From positions 1-64,000 of the forward strand of contig JAHQIW010005186.1 in the NCBI GenBank assembly GCA_019055375.1: a stretch of DNA of 64,000 nucleotides, read 5' to 3'. The notes under the pieces are model-generated. The model did no database searches. It saw only the letters and a list, made by a program, of their open reading frames with translations, and was not told the origin of the DNA. The stretch comes from Parelaphostrongylus tenuis. Lineage: Eukaryota; Nematoda; Chromadorea; Rhabditida; Metastrongylidae. Positions 1 through 10,651 of the stretch are shown here, in pieces; within the stretch, counting starts at the first letter, position 1, and every line of letters begins with the position of its first letter. Both the position numbers and the translations under genes were made by a program.

Positions 1-465
1 ACATCAAACGGAAACTGAACTTGCGTCACAGCCTTTTCAAAAACACATGTTTGCTATCACTATTCCTGCGACACAAGAGGTATAGTGCCGTTTGTAGGAT
101 CATTGTCATTCAATCAGTGCCCCTACCTCATCGCTTGGATTAACTTATCTCATAACACATAGCAGAAGATCAGAGGATGATCAACGATAAAGCCCTCGAC
201 GTTGATAACGTCCTGTGGGACATGTCATGCATCCGACTTCATTCATTGAGTATCTACGAGACGACTGAATGCATATTTGGTCTTCACAATGACTCGCAGT
301 GGTCTGACGATGTATCAGCTCAGTGCTGCTATTCTATCAGACAAGTCCGTTACCGATTGGCCAGCACCCCAAAGGGATGAAAGGCTTAATAAACCATGGA
401 CGCGGGATCGGACCATCAACTCCGTGTATATCGCAGGGCACCTCGAACCACTGTGCCACACAGGC
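1..465 (-). repeat. tRNA-derived SINE-like repeat, copy 1
   Basis: The reverse complement begins with a tRNA-like head (GTGGCACAGTGGTTCGAGG, then GATGGTCCGATCCCGCG) near 465. A body follows containing GGACGTTATCAACGTCGAGGG near 200. The segment is closely similar over its full length to 10,652-11,115 in the opposite orientation, and its head matches 17,700-17,840. Box A/B-like internal Pol III promoter elements at the head suggest a SINE. Open frames here (177-380 and others) are only shadows of the repeat. Confidence 0.65.
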
Positions 466-519
466 CGCTATGGAAAATTACTGGATGAAATGGGACACAA
501 GGTTTGTTAATGGGCTCTT

Positions 520-575
520 GTACAGACCGATACACGTGTTTCGTCTTTGAGCAGCCTCGTCAGCTAACGAGAGCC
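520..575 (-). ncRNA. Hammerhead ribozyme-like motif (left arm)
   Basis: On the minus strand CTGACGA (557-563) is followed by a stem II region with loop GCTCAA, then GAAA (539-542), then CACGTGTA with predicted cleavage between 531 and 530. All invariant core bases are present. Stem II has a mismatch and stem I pairs poorly (GTTAG against TCGGTC). The fold is recognisable but activity is doubtful. Confidence 0.55.
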
Positions 576-785
576 CTTCGCCTTTAGCCAGTCCTTTCGG
601 GGTGCTACAGTTCCACACTAAGAGTAGGCGACGACAAACGATTTACAAAATTGCCAAGCAATTGAGTGTACATCACTGTCCATCCAGTGATTTTTCACTT
701 GACGGCAATTATGTAAATCGTTCGTCGTCGCCTACTCTTAATGGGGGACTGGAGCACCCCGAGAGGATTGGCTGAAAGACGAAGG

Positions 786-845
786 GCCTGCACGACTGAC
801 GAGGCTGCTCAAGGCCGAAAACACGTGTATCGGGCTGTATAAGGC
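786..845 (+). ncRNA. Hammerhead ribozyme-like motif (right arm)
   Basis: CTGACGA (796-802) is followed by stem II GGCT/GGCC with loop GCTCAA, then GAAAA and CACGTGTATCGGGC. One extra A follows the GAAA core, and the 5' side of stem I (GCACGA) is eroded. It is probably an inactive copy, paired as an inverted repeat with 520-575. Confidence 0.5.
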
Positions 846-1309
846 CCATTAACACACCACATGACATGATGGCTCGAATAATAATAATGAAATATATTGA
901 AATGCGAGCGTGGTCTTAGGAAAACAGTCGAAACGAATGGTAAAATGGGACACATTTGATTGCTCCGTGAAAATCTATCAAATGCAAAAACGTGAATGAG
1001 CTAATATGCCGCGTATGTTCGAGAGATGGAATGTCTAGAAACATGGTAATCTAAGCTTGCCTCAACCGGTCAAAACCTGTCGATTTCAAGTCTTAACAAG
1101 GATCTCATACGTTCCCGTACGGACGTGTTTAACCGTTCGTTTTACGACCCTTCTCACTTAGATACTTAGATGGTTCATCTTCACTAATTGTGCGGACCCC
1201 AGCACATAGTCCAAATAATATATTGCTGGTCGTGCGTATAATATTTCTTGGTTTCCTGAGGTAACCTTGTAAGGCATTTTTCAAGTCTACATTTTATCGT
1301 TTCCAAGGA

Positions 1310-1483
1310 ATGGTTTTCGCCGGCGGATCCTCGGCCGGGCTTCCTACTAGCTGATTCGGCGATGGTGTTTGGCCCAAATCAAAAGCAGAGGTTAGAAAAA
1401 AAAATCAATCGACCGCTTACAGCTGATGTAGAAGCCGAAATCCCATTTCTCACTGACATCACGCAATGCCCTTATGATTACAG
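1310..1483 (+). pseudogene. Decayed copy of a candidate first exon (block P)
   Basis: This aligns with the open 173-nt exon candidate at 16,674-16,846 (-). Here the frame starting ATG-GTT-TTC hits a TGA at codon 15 where the other copy reads TTA, and a run of A adds one base near 1,397. The splice donor CAG|GTAAATC at 1,483/1,484 is preserved. The flanks (880-1,270) also match 16,900-17,290 inverted, so this is part of a duplicated block and not an independent gene. I do not recognise the protein. Confidence 0.4.
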
Positions 1484-1615
1484 GTAAATCCTCAACTCCA
1501 AATCTTTTCAACAGTCGTTTATTCACCTCGATGTCTAACGAAACGAAAGAAATCTTTATAGAAGAAGTGAATAAAAATACAATCAAATTGACCACTGAAA
1601 GGCTAAAATAAGAGC

Positions 1616-1905
1616 GAATGTGACGCAGCAGTTAGAGGTGCTCTGCTTCGTACATGAGGTCGATGGTTCGATCGCGCTCATAGCTCACCACGCCACTCAT
1701 CCTTCCGGGGTCAGCAAATGGTCTCAGAGTTGTTTGAGAGGAAAAGCAGCACTTACATAATACAGCGGGTTGACAACGCTAGGCATTGTAAAGCCCAGAT
1801 ATGCATTTAGTCACCTCAAATGAAGTTTAAAAGTGAAGAAGAAAGCATGGCGGTCCCCCAGGGATTGCTTCCCAACGGTTCTCTCTTGGTCATCCAATTA
1901 GTAAA
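1616..1905 (+). repeat. tRNA-derived SINE-like repeat
   Basis: The head GCAGTTAGAGGTGCTCTGC plus GATGGTTCGATCGCGCTCA is followed by the family body: GTAAAGCCCAGATATGCATT, then CCCCAGGGATTGCTTC. The same order occurs at 12,285-12,600 and, more diverged, at 3,845-4,140, 12,800-13,150 and 28,385-28,580. Confidence 0.6.
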
Positions 1906-1964
1906 GGAATATTACTAGTTGTAATGGAATGTACTACTGATAACCATTACGAGTAGGTTCTTCA

Positions 1965-2152
1965 CATTGGGAAGCCATGACCGAATGGTTGTGATGCTCG
2001 TCCTGGAGCCGGGCTCCACTCCAACTTTTCATGGCGCTCAACAACGCCTTATGAAACGCCACAACAAAGCTATCGTCGAGATTGCTAGCAGACTAGCTCA
2101 ACCAGTATTCTACGACGTTCAAGAAGAAGACGAAAAACGAATTGAAAGCTAG
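1965..2152 (+). other. Unrecognised open frame
   Basis: This is a 61-residue frame containing HGAQQRLMKRHNKAIVEIAS and ending EEDEKRIES. Its composition (charged, few Cys or Trp) looks more protein-like than its neighbours. A further frame with protein-like composition follows after stops at 2,254-2,470 (CHHFLLDSWTGF region). It could be a decayed exon or gag-like debris. No family is recognised and no splice sites clearly bound it. Confidence 0.15.
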
Positions 2153-2475
2153 AAGCACTGGGATCCACAGAGAGAAGAAAAAATTACAAATCGCCGTATC
2201 ACTTACGAAATCAATTTGTGCGAAAATTGACAGCCCATTATCCAAGAAGCTAAGTGATTTGCAAGACTTCCGAGACTAGTAAGGAGTTGAACCGGCGCCC
2301 ACCCACACCGGAGGAGTGCACTACCACTACACCACCAACGCCGCTCTGTCACCACTTTCTCCTCGACAGCTGGACTGGGTTCACTGCCATGGCGCTTACC
2401 AGATTAAATCCGTTCAAAGTTGGCTTGCTGCCAGCTCCGATGCCTTACATCGAGGAAGTGCTGGAAGTATAGCGG

Positions 2476-2600
2476 TAGCCCCTGTGGTGTAGTGGTAGCA
2501 CGCGTCCCCGGAAACGGTGAGGCGCGGATTCAACTCCCGCCTGAGTCGGAAAGCTTTGCATATCACTTAGCTTCGCTGGATATATAACTGCAACATCACA
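2476..2600 (+). repeat. tRNA-headed SINE, second family
   Basis: GCCCCTGTGGTGTAGTGGTA (box A-like) and GCGGATTCAACTCCCGC (box B-like) form a tRNA-like head, followed by the tail AAGCTTTGCATATCACTTAG. The same tail, AAAGTTTTGCAYATCACT, follows tRNA-like heads at 9,853, 18,305, 59,400-59,551 (-) and 62,289. The anticodon arm does not fold well, so this is not called a functional tRNA. Confidence 0.6.
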
Positions 2601-2685
2601 GCAAAGCTATATGGGTATTCAATAAAAAAGTCGTCTTTTAAAGCAATGAAATCAAAGTAAAAACATGGTTTAGGTTCCAAAGATA

Positions 2686-2812
2686 AATTTCGAGTAGCAT
2701 AACTTGGAGGGTTTACTAAGGGTTAACTCAACATGAGAAAAATCAGCGAATTTCGAGCATCATGATTTGAAGGGTTTATAAACGGTTAACTCAACATAGG
2801 AAAATGCAAGCG
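2686..2812 (+). repeat. Two-unit tandem repeat, about 63 bp
   Basis: AAATTTCGAGTAGCATAACT...GGGTTAACTCAACAT is followed directly by AATTTCGAGCATCATGATTT...CGGTTAACTCAACAT. The two diverged units adjoin the GC-rich island that follows. Confidence 0.7.
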
Positions 2813-2814
2813 CG

Positions 2815-3075
2815 TAGCAAGGCCGGAGGATCCGGGTGATAGTGGTACGCTGGCGCACGGGTGGCAGGCAGTGTCGACGAGTGACGTGACGCCGACCCCG
2901 GCGGTCTGCGCCTGCCGCGGAGCGTACGCAGCAAGAACTGCGGCTTCGCCGTCGCAGCCGCGCGCCTCGTTTTGAGCTGGAGCTGCGATTGGCCGTGGGT
3001 CACCACACGCCGCTCCAACGCTCGACCATGCCTGTGCTGTAACGCGCCCACACACCCGCCCTCTCCACACGTCTT
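2815..3075. other. GC-rich island of unknown role
   Basis: About 260 bp is markedly richer in G+C and CpG than anything nearby, for example CGCCGACCCCGGCGGTCTGC near 2,891. Minus-strand frames of 86-94 codons run through it, but such frames are expected in GC-rich DNA and show no recognisable domain. It could be a promoter or first-exon region, or a fragment of foreign or repeat origin. Confidence 0.4.
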
Positions 3076-3844
3076 AGCCTGGCCTGGCCAGCTGAGCCTC
3101 TAGTCTCATTCCATCGATCCTTAATGTTCTGTGGTTCTGATCGGATGTCTGAGCATCATTGGCGTGATTTTTGATCGGTTGATTTATTTGATCTACTGGT
3201 GATCTGCACCGATTTCCTTTGTAAACCGCGGCATTTACCAAATTGTGTCAAAACATCAATGGCAGCTGCCTTCTCACAGCCTCCTGGGAAGCATTTTATA
3301 TCCTATTTTTAGCCTTCTTCTGTACAATAATTCCCTTCGATCTACTCTGATCGTTTGAAAATCCACAAAACTTTCAAATTCTGACGTTTTTTCGATGGTT
3401 TTGACCGTTTCTCAGACACATCCCTCTAATAAACTCTGCCGAAAATCTTTAACACATGAAATTTGACCACAGATTCCTCCTACTCTCAAAGGGATTGAGG
3501 CTCAGGGTTTGAGAGCCTGAGGGTTTGGTCCGCTTGAGGGTTTGTTTAAGGAGACTGCGTATCGATTTGACCTCTCCAAGAGGGTCTGAAGAAGACGAAA
3601 CCGTCAGAAGCAGACTGAAAGCTATGGGATTTTGAGGATCTGCAGGTCGTTGGTCGATCACTTTTACAGCGATTCGAGCCATTCTTTTTTACCCTTTTTT
3701 TCTGAAAAATTTCATTGCTGTGTCAGTTTCATTCTAATGAGATTTAAAATAGCTGAAAATAAAAATCATTCAAAAAAATAGAAAATCAAAAAGTGAAAGT
3801 CAAAGACTCCATGAATTTTACCGCATAATACAGCTATCGGAGGC
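3076..3844. other. Gene-free stretch
   Basis: No gene, RNA or repeat was recognised. The region is AT-rich with T runs near 3,690 and A runs near 3,770. Confidence 0.4.
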
Positions 3845-4140
3845 TTTGAGCGCCTCCGGCGTAGTGGTTAGCGGCACTATGTGACGCACAAGGGGACGAC
3901 CAATTGATGGTAAATGGATCGATCCCGCGCCTGTGGATCATGCTTACCAAGCCCTCCATCCCTGCGAGTTCGGTGAATTTGTACCATACTCATAGGGGAG
4001 GCTAACAGCATTGGCTCGATCTATCCATGGGCCACCGTGAGTCGTTCCGTCAGTCTCTATGATGCCATGAATGAAGCTCAATGGGCACATCCCCCTAGGG
4101 ATCGATAAAGTTCGAGAGCTTCAGAAAGCTTTTATCGGAG
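3845..4140 (+). repeat. tRNA-derived SINE-like repeat (diverged)
   Basis: The head GCCTCCGGCGTAGTGGTTAG is followed by GGATCGATCCCGCGCC and a body GATCATGCTTACCAAGCCC that parallels GCTCACCAAGCCATCC at 12,360. The end retains CCCCTAGGGATCGATAAAG, matching the family tail. Confidence 0.55.
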
Positions 4141-4869
4141 GATTTGATAGCACTATAAGATCGCCAAGTGTGCTTTTATTGTGTTTTGTTTATTTTTTCA
4201 AACTTAGGAATATATCAATAGTTCATTTATCTTCCCAAAAGTGCAAAAGATTTTGTTATCTCCAAATTTCAAGGCGATTTTTGACGTCTTCATTTAGAAT
4301 GGCGAGATTATTGGTTGGTCATCGATCGACTATCGACCGAAGATTCTATGTTTTAGGCGGCCGGCCGGCTGCTAGTGCTGCGTCGTGTTCTATTTGCATG
4401 AAACCTTAGTCACCCGCCACCTCCACCACCGTCTCAGATGGCACATTTGGTTGTGGATGGCCTATCGACTAGTGATGGATCGTGGAGCCTTCCGACTCTC
4501 GTCGCCGACATGAACATCCAAAGGTTCGATCCCGGTCGCTTCCGCATGCATCCGAGCTCTTTTCTTTCTGCTTTATTCGTCATTTATCTCGTTATTATGA
4601 CGTTTAGGTAAACGCCCACGTCATTTGATGGCCCTGGTGTTGCACTCTGAGATCCGTCCGTCGCAGAAGAAGCGCTGGCAAGAAGATGTAATGGTGATAG
4701 GTGGCTCGGTGGTAAACATCATTGTTGGAAGGCATTTTTCAAAAAGGCGAAACATACCTCTGTTGAGGAATGTCTTGAACTTTTATAAATCAAATGAAGG
4801 GTGGCATACGTAAGAGATGGCAAGGAATTCTCAGGACTTTTTAGTTTTAGTTGATTTTTTTGTGCAATT

Positions 4870-4935
4870 GATATTTTGTTTTCACTATCGCTTGGAGCAG
4901 ATTCTTGTGGTTATTTTGATATACAACACTTATAT
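4870..4935 (+). repeat. Displaced fragment of the block A/B repeat
   Basis: TTCACTATCGCTTGGAGCAG and the following TTCTTGTGGTTATTTTG match 61,390-61,455 in block B. The collinear position in block A (about 8,428) lacks this segment. It therefore lies outside block A, just upstream of its left edge. Confidence 0.6.
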
Positions 4936-7304
4936 TGACGTGATAGTGTTCAGTACAAGAAAAACGGTATCATTAAGAAACTTAGCTACAAGATAAGCTG
5001 GAGGAAAGACTATGAAAGACGACAAGTAGCTCACATGCCTTTGGTTGCGTAAAACAAAAAAAGGGATATTTGTGAAAAGCTCCCTTTTCCTGTGAATTCA
5101 AGACTTAGCGGAACTCACTGAGAACAGCCTAGGGTGTGCATGATTATCCAGAACGTTGAACTTGCCAATAAGTGTTATATCAAAGTTCACAGAGTTACCG
5201 GAAAGGTCTCTGCTAAAGTGCATTTTGTGCGTGTTGTTATGGAGAGGAACGAGTTTCTAAAATATCACGGAAAAAAGTAGATGGTATTCTCGCAGACTAC
5301 ACGTCGAATAAAGGGAAGACAACTGTACTCCAGATTCGGTATTTCCCGTGTTTTGTCTCCGATAGGTATGCTCCAGATTAGAAATCTAGAGGACTGACAG
5401 GGAGGAAGGTGAAGAAACCTTCTAATTTCAACTTATACGGATCGTGAACAGGATATTTGAGCCACACCTGAAGAGGGAATGTAGGGGCAGTAAAATGGAG
5501 CTTTAAAAGCGATTTTCGTAATATTGTACACCACGACGATATGTGGTGCAACGCATTTCCAAAATCGACTTTGCGGTGGCCTCATTATTATGGGGAGGTA
5601 AATATTTAATCTTAATTTGCTTCAGAGTCTATCACAACAACAGTGTCGGATTGAGCTTCTATTGAAAACCTTGCGTCAACTTGAGAAAAAAGTTGTTATA
5701 TTGACCAATATTATCATCAATGATCAAGACCACAAGATATCGAACGCTAGAACTAGCGAAAGCTTTTTGCTAAGAAAAATGACAAGTAGCGCCGTATTTT
5801 TCCTTTCGATGGACACGGACAAATGCTGTCAGCATAATTTCCTCCTAGATTGTTTTGAACACATGGCTATCATTTTCTGTAGCTATCTATCATATCTATA
5901 TCTACATATGTATACCTACATTCCCACCTAGGTCACTCTCATGGCATTTTTTCATCTAGTTCATCCACATGAGCTTTATGGACGCACAGAGCACCTAAGA
6001 TTTGCTCAACAAACGGACGTTCCGACAAGATTGTGCGAAAAATCTCGATACGTTAGCAGTGATGTGCTGGTGTCATTTTGAAATATATTATGTTTCAAGG
6101 CTTTCATAAGAATTTTTATGTATATCAGATCAATAGGGAACGCATCAAACTGGGAAACTATTCTTAGAATGATTTATCAGTAGCCAAAAAGTGCATTTAG
6201 ACATTGTACACATTGCAAATATAAGGTGTACGAATCTCCCAACACTCTCTCAACGCATGAATGAAATGCTACGGGGATGACAGCTGAGAAGGTATATCAT
6301 TTTCGACGACAATACGGAAAAAAAACTTTCCAGCACAACTTCCAGAGAATCTTTCATCACAGCTCTCAAAGCGAGTATAGGATGCCGTAAGAATGTTATG
6401 TAAAAACTGTAATTTTTTCAAAGGCACATTCCTGAATACTGTTCAGCATGTGCTTTGTCCTTTGAAATTAACACTTCTGTGTCATTAATTGCTCTACCAA
6501 TCCCTTTACTTGGAATGCAAAACAATAGGACCTTAGTTAAACAATCGTTAGCACGTGAGTTTCTGGAACAAGTAACTACGGGTTCGAAGTCTACTTAATG
6601 TTTTCTCTTTGCTCACATGTCTGCATTCTTTCGGTTGCATACGTAGCATTCTGCGATAAAAATATTAGACAGCAAATAAAAAGCAAAGCGTTGTATTTTT
6701 ATTACCTATATACACGTAAAAGTGAGTTCATACCACATTTCCACTTGGTAAACGGCTGTTGAATGGATCACATTGGCAACAAAACTGCATCACTCACTAA
6801 GAGCAACAAACTCTCACTAAAAGCCGTTGTTTTGTGAATTGTAATAACTAAAGATTAACCCTTGTCGCGGATATGCTGATATTGGTGTACCTGATCATGT
6901 TTTCCTTATAACGGTTATTCCATCTTGGTGTTCTATAATGAAAGTACTTCAACTATTTCAAAAACTATTTAAGCATCAGGTCATCATTTACGGGATGTAA
7001 ACGGTGAATTGAAGTACTTAATACCCTATACTATGCCTGTATAAATCGACTGTTCTCAAAATTAATTTTCACTTGCTTATCTTCAATTTACACTGGCACC
7101 ACAACATGAACAATAGCGCGTATGTACATAACAGATATAAGGCGAAGAAGATGTGAATCAAATAGTGAGGCTTCTAAGATATATGATGACACACCGTCTG
7201 AGCTAATGCAAGAGTTCTTGTCACTGAAATTGTGAGCCAGCATTAGCTGTTCTACTATTCGATCAATTACCAGTTAAGACTGTTAAAGACTTCTTTCAAG
7301 TTTG

Positions 7305-7665
7305 ATATGGTCAGTGGCTTACGTAAATTTCGGCGGCATCGCCATCTTCAGAGCCACGCATTACTATTAGAAATGAGAAGGCCGAACATTATTAATACCG
7401 GACAACAAGAATTGTTGCCCAGGTCGTTTCACAGTCGACAGCCTGCGGCTTTTCATTAATAAGATAAACCCTGCCATTCTATTGACTGTTTCCCAAATAT
7501 GCGATTATATTTGGTAGAAGGCCGCAAGAACTTGACTCTAAAACGATTCAAACAACATTTGATGTTGTTTGTTCTTAATATTCTATTCTCTCATCTCTAA
7601 TATGGGAACGTGGCTCTGAAGATGGCGGTGCCGCCGAAACGCACGCAAGCCACCGACCATGTCAA
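7305..7665. repeat. Palindrome with hammerhead-like arms inside block A
   Basis: The minus strand at 7,312-7,370 reads GTGGCT-CTGAAGA-TGGCGATGCCGCC-GAAA, then ACGTA and AGCCAC. The plus strand at 7,606-7,655 reads GTGGCT-CTGAAGA-TGGCGGTGCCGCC-GAAA, then AGCCAC. GTGGCT pairs perfectly with AGCCAC as stem I. The left arm keeps the U16.1/A17 pattern (GTA before AGCC). The right arm has GCA instead and is non-canonical. Block B has the same arrangement at 60,245-60,605. Confidence 0.5.
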
Positions 7666-8933
7666 ACCTTAAAAGGCTCAAGAAAAATTTGTCCAAATAT
7701 TGAAGTTCTAAGACGATGTTTCATAAAATAGTCGATAGCATAATAATCGCTTATTCCATTTGTCACGTGATGTCAAAATACCCAGTCGCAGAATTAGTGA
7801 AGGATGCCTGTCGCATTACTGTTGTGCGCTTGACATCTCATAGAATTCAGTTGAGAACAGGTATGCATAGTGTGTTTTCGCCAAGTACCACCACTTGTCT
7901 GGTTTTTTTCAAATTCAGCGTTCTAACAGGTGATCAATTTGGATTTCCCATTTCATGCACGCCTAATACAGGGTATTTCTACAAGCCTGCAAACCACTCG
8001 ATGACTGTTATGAAACTGTAGCTCTGCCTTCATAAGATCACTTTTATCTTTATTTCGATGAACGTTACCAAAGTTCCATACTTACTGCGTAGTAACCAGT
8101 TGTCCGAGGTTAACTGTGAACTACAAGGTGTGACAGATCAGGTGTATTTGGCTTTATGATAATCTTTTTTCTGCTTGTGGTTGAATTCACGACATAAATT
8201 AACATAGCTGGAGCAGTCGTAGACGTTTATATTTCTGGAATCAAGTGGGACACTGAAAAGAATCTTACATATTTCAACTTTTTCTTCATTTCGTCAACGC
8301 AACAAAAATAATAGGAATTCATGTTGATCATCGGAGTACATTAGTTAAACCTCGTGTTCGTTTGTTTTGCACGAGATTTCAAAAAGTGACACAGCAGAGT
8401 GGGTTGGAAAGAAATTCTCCCAACTTTTTCATACAGATTTGTTTGAAGACTTAATTGTTCCGAGAGCAAAACAGATTTTCAATGCTCCACGTACTCATGT
8501 ATCGTTGCGTGCCAAAGTATCGCTTGAACTCAAGCGACACTCGCGTTGCATTAACAGTCGTTTTTGCTCTTGAGCGATCTCATCCTAAAACAGGGTGTAG
8601 AAGTGTGCAATATCAAAATAATTGCAAGAAACTTCTCTAAACGATAGTAAGAATAGAAACTTAGACGTATGAAGGGATTATTAACATGAGCGGAAAATTC
8701 CGTATAATTTTTTGCCAACCCAGTCGTTCTCAAGAAGTACCGATTCCTTTTCCGATCCTTTTTTCTTCACTTAAATAATATTTCCTAACATTGGAATGAT
8801 GTTCTAGAAATGAAGCTGCTTCAAAGCACATCAAACAGCTCCATATGCTGATTAGCTACAATCTAGCTCTTCATAGCGTGCTTAGCATTCCCTTCCACTG
8901 AAGCAATCCAGATACAATCATTGTAAATGACAT

Positions 8934-9454
8934 CTAGGGCTGAATTAAAGAGCGCGATACACATGTTTGGTTCTTGCGATCTCGTCGGTTTTTTTTTTTT
9001 TTTGATAAGCCTGTGTGGGTGCTCCAGTCTTCACACTAGTAGTTAGCGACGACAAACATTTTCACTGTAAGTTTAATGAAATTATCACTTTAATAAACCA
9101 TTGTTGATATGCGCGGCTCGAGAATAATTATCAGGTATGTTGAGATTTGAGCCGCGGTCTTAAGAAAACACTCAAACGAAAGATATCATACATTGAATAT
9201 TCTAGCCAAGAGCAACTGAGTGTACAATACTGTCTTTTCAGCGATAGTTTCACTGGGCTAGAGTGTAAAATGTTCATAGTCGTTAACACTTACTTAGTGT
9301 GGGAAGCGGAGCAACCACACAGGATTGGCAAAAAAGACGAATGTATAATTGGCCGACTGACGAGATCGCAAGATCGAAACACGTGTATCGGGCTCTGTAT
9401 GCCAGGCCATTTAACAGACCACTGACATGTGTAGCTCAAAAAAACTATGAGGCA
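8934..9454. mobile_element. Ribozyme-bearing foldback insertion in block A
   Basis: Block B lacks this segment (empty site near 61,885). The flanks CATTGTAAATGACAT (8,919-8,933) and CATTGTATATGACGC (9,455-9,469) match at 12 of 15 positions and look like a target-site duplication. The right arm contains a good hammerhead (9,351-9,400). The left arm carries a degraded inverted one (GACGAGATCGCAAGA on the minus strand near 8,985). The centre has the family palindrome-like GTTAGCGACGACAAAC near 9,042. Confidence 0.65.
9351..9400 (+). ncRNA. Hammerhead ribozyme motif, core intact
   Basis: GGCCGA-CTGACGA-GATC-GCAA-GATC-GAAA-CACGTGTA-TCGGGC. Stem II is a perfect 4-bp helix closed by a GCAA tetraloop. 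The core CUGANGA/GAAA is complete. H17 is A, and stem I pairs TCGG with CCGA before a mismatch. Stem III can form only two pairs (A-U, C-G) with loop ACGT, typical of retroelement-borne type I hammerheads. Confidence 0.65.
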
Positions 9455-9852
9455 CATTGTATATGACGCAATGAAAGACCGAATGCTAACAGTATAAAAG
9501 GACCTTAAGTCAATTGTGATGAAACAGTAATCTAAAGAGCGATCTGCGAACGTTCCATAACTCTATGGAACTAAGCGTAGATACTTCGTGCTCCGAAGCA
9601 GCCAGTGACAACTTAGGTTCGAGGAAACACAGCTGTGCTTATCCATCCTATCAAATGCTTTCAACCTCGCCATGAACATTTAATATACATCACTGCTACA
9701 TGCAGTTAAATGAAAAGTATACGATTTGATTATCTAATACTCAATACTTATCAGCGTGACTAGGCTCAATGTCGATACAGAGTACCTGGGCAATCCGTTG
9801 GCGGTTGTTTGCTGACAGATAGATGCGTCGTAGCGTTGAAAGAGTGATGGAA

Positions 9853-9945
9853 AAAAGGGCATCAGTAGTGCAACGGGTTAGAGCACTTGCTCCCTTATAG
9901 AGCGAAATGTTTTTTCCAGCCCCGTACGACGCGGAAAATTTTGGA
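9853..9945 (+). repeat. tRNA-headed SINE in block A (degraded)
   Basis: GTAGTGCAACGGGTTAGAGC is a box A region. The B-box part is eroded (CCAGCCCCGTACGACGC). The tail AAAATTTTGGATATCACTT follows. It is orthologous in position to the better preserved copy at 62,289-62,362. Confidence 0.55.
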
Positions 9946-10651
9946 TATCACTTAACATCACCAGACACGTTCAATATAGTCTGTGAGGATGTTCATAGCC
10001 CTTACGAGATTGGTACGTTAGCCCGCTTACGTACGTTCCCGCGGCATCTCGTTTCATAAGAGGCGCCCTCCTCACACTGGACCCTACTTCAGAGGGGAGA
10101 CGATATGGTGATAGCAAGTGATACTGTGTAATCACCATTTTTTCCAGTCGATGGAATACAGTTAATGGTCTGAAAGACACAATATAGGAGAAATAGAAAC
10201 GGCTACAAGAAAGTAGAGAAAAGCATATTGGACAGTAAATCTATTCGGGTGACTGAATACGCTCCGCATTGTCCATTTAATCCTGAAGACTTTTGATACC
10301 TTCAGTTCCCCTGAGTTTCCGTAAGATTGCTGAGTAAAAAACCAGAGCATGATGACGAATTATTCCTTTTCACGGATTGGCTTTAATGGCAACCGATCTT
10401 CTACAACTCTATTGGATATGATCTACTTCGATAGAATGATGTCACACGGAAACTGCAAAAAATTCAGTGGTCTTGTATCATCAAACACCACACCAAACTT
10501 CAAAAAATTTATTCAGAACAAGACAGAATATCAGATAAGTGGAGACAGATGGAGATCGACGGGAAAGAACATTTCGTTGCTAACTTTCGCAATTTTTTTC
10601 TGTAATGGTTCTGAGGTAGATAATGGTTGCTACAACGAAATATATTGTCAC

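Larger units (their letters stand above)
499..865. mobile_element. Foldback element with a hammerhead core in each arm
   Basis: The two ends are inverted copies: TTAATGGGCTCTTGTACAG near 507 and its counterpart ending CCCATTAACA near 855. The centre is a second palindrome, AAGAGTAGGCGACGAC near 619 against GTCGTCGCCTACTCTTA near 725. Each arm carries a CTGACGA...GAAA ribozyme core pointing outward. A close copy lies inverted at 17,310-17,690. This looks like two head-to-head monomers of the ribozyme repeat family. It has no coding capacity. Confidence 0.7.
4980..10575 (+). repeat. Block A: ~5.6-kb repeat, direct copy of block B
   Basis: It is collinear with 57,430-63,020: GATAAGCTGG near 4,993 and 57,460; CCAATAAGTGTTATATCAAAG near 5,164 and 57,619; CACATTTCCACTTGG near 6,738 with a diverged counterpart near 59,273; GTAGTGCAACGGGTTAGAG near 9,866 and 62,294. 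Divergence is substantial, with many indels. Relative to B, block A lacks the SINE at 59,400-59,551 and ~240 bp after it, and it carries an extra insertion at 8,934-9,454. Its right end is cut by the SINE beginning at 10,652. No intact gene is evident. It could be a large non-autonomous transposon or a segmental duplication. Confidence 0.75.

Noticed and set aside
177..550. Overlapping short frames at the window start
   Set aside because: All three lie in the SINE-like repeat and are repeated at 10,580-10,936 in the other orientation.
2476..2547. Functional tRNA
   Set aside because: A and B boxes are present but the anticodon arm does not fold, and the SINE tail follows.
2786..3070. GC-rich minus-strand frames of 86-94 codons as genes
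   Set aside because: Two overlapping frames are both open only because of base composition. There is no domain, splice site or homology.
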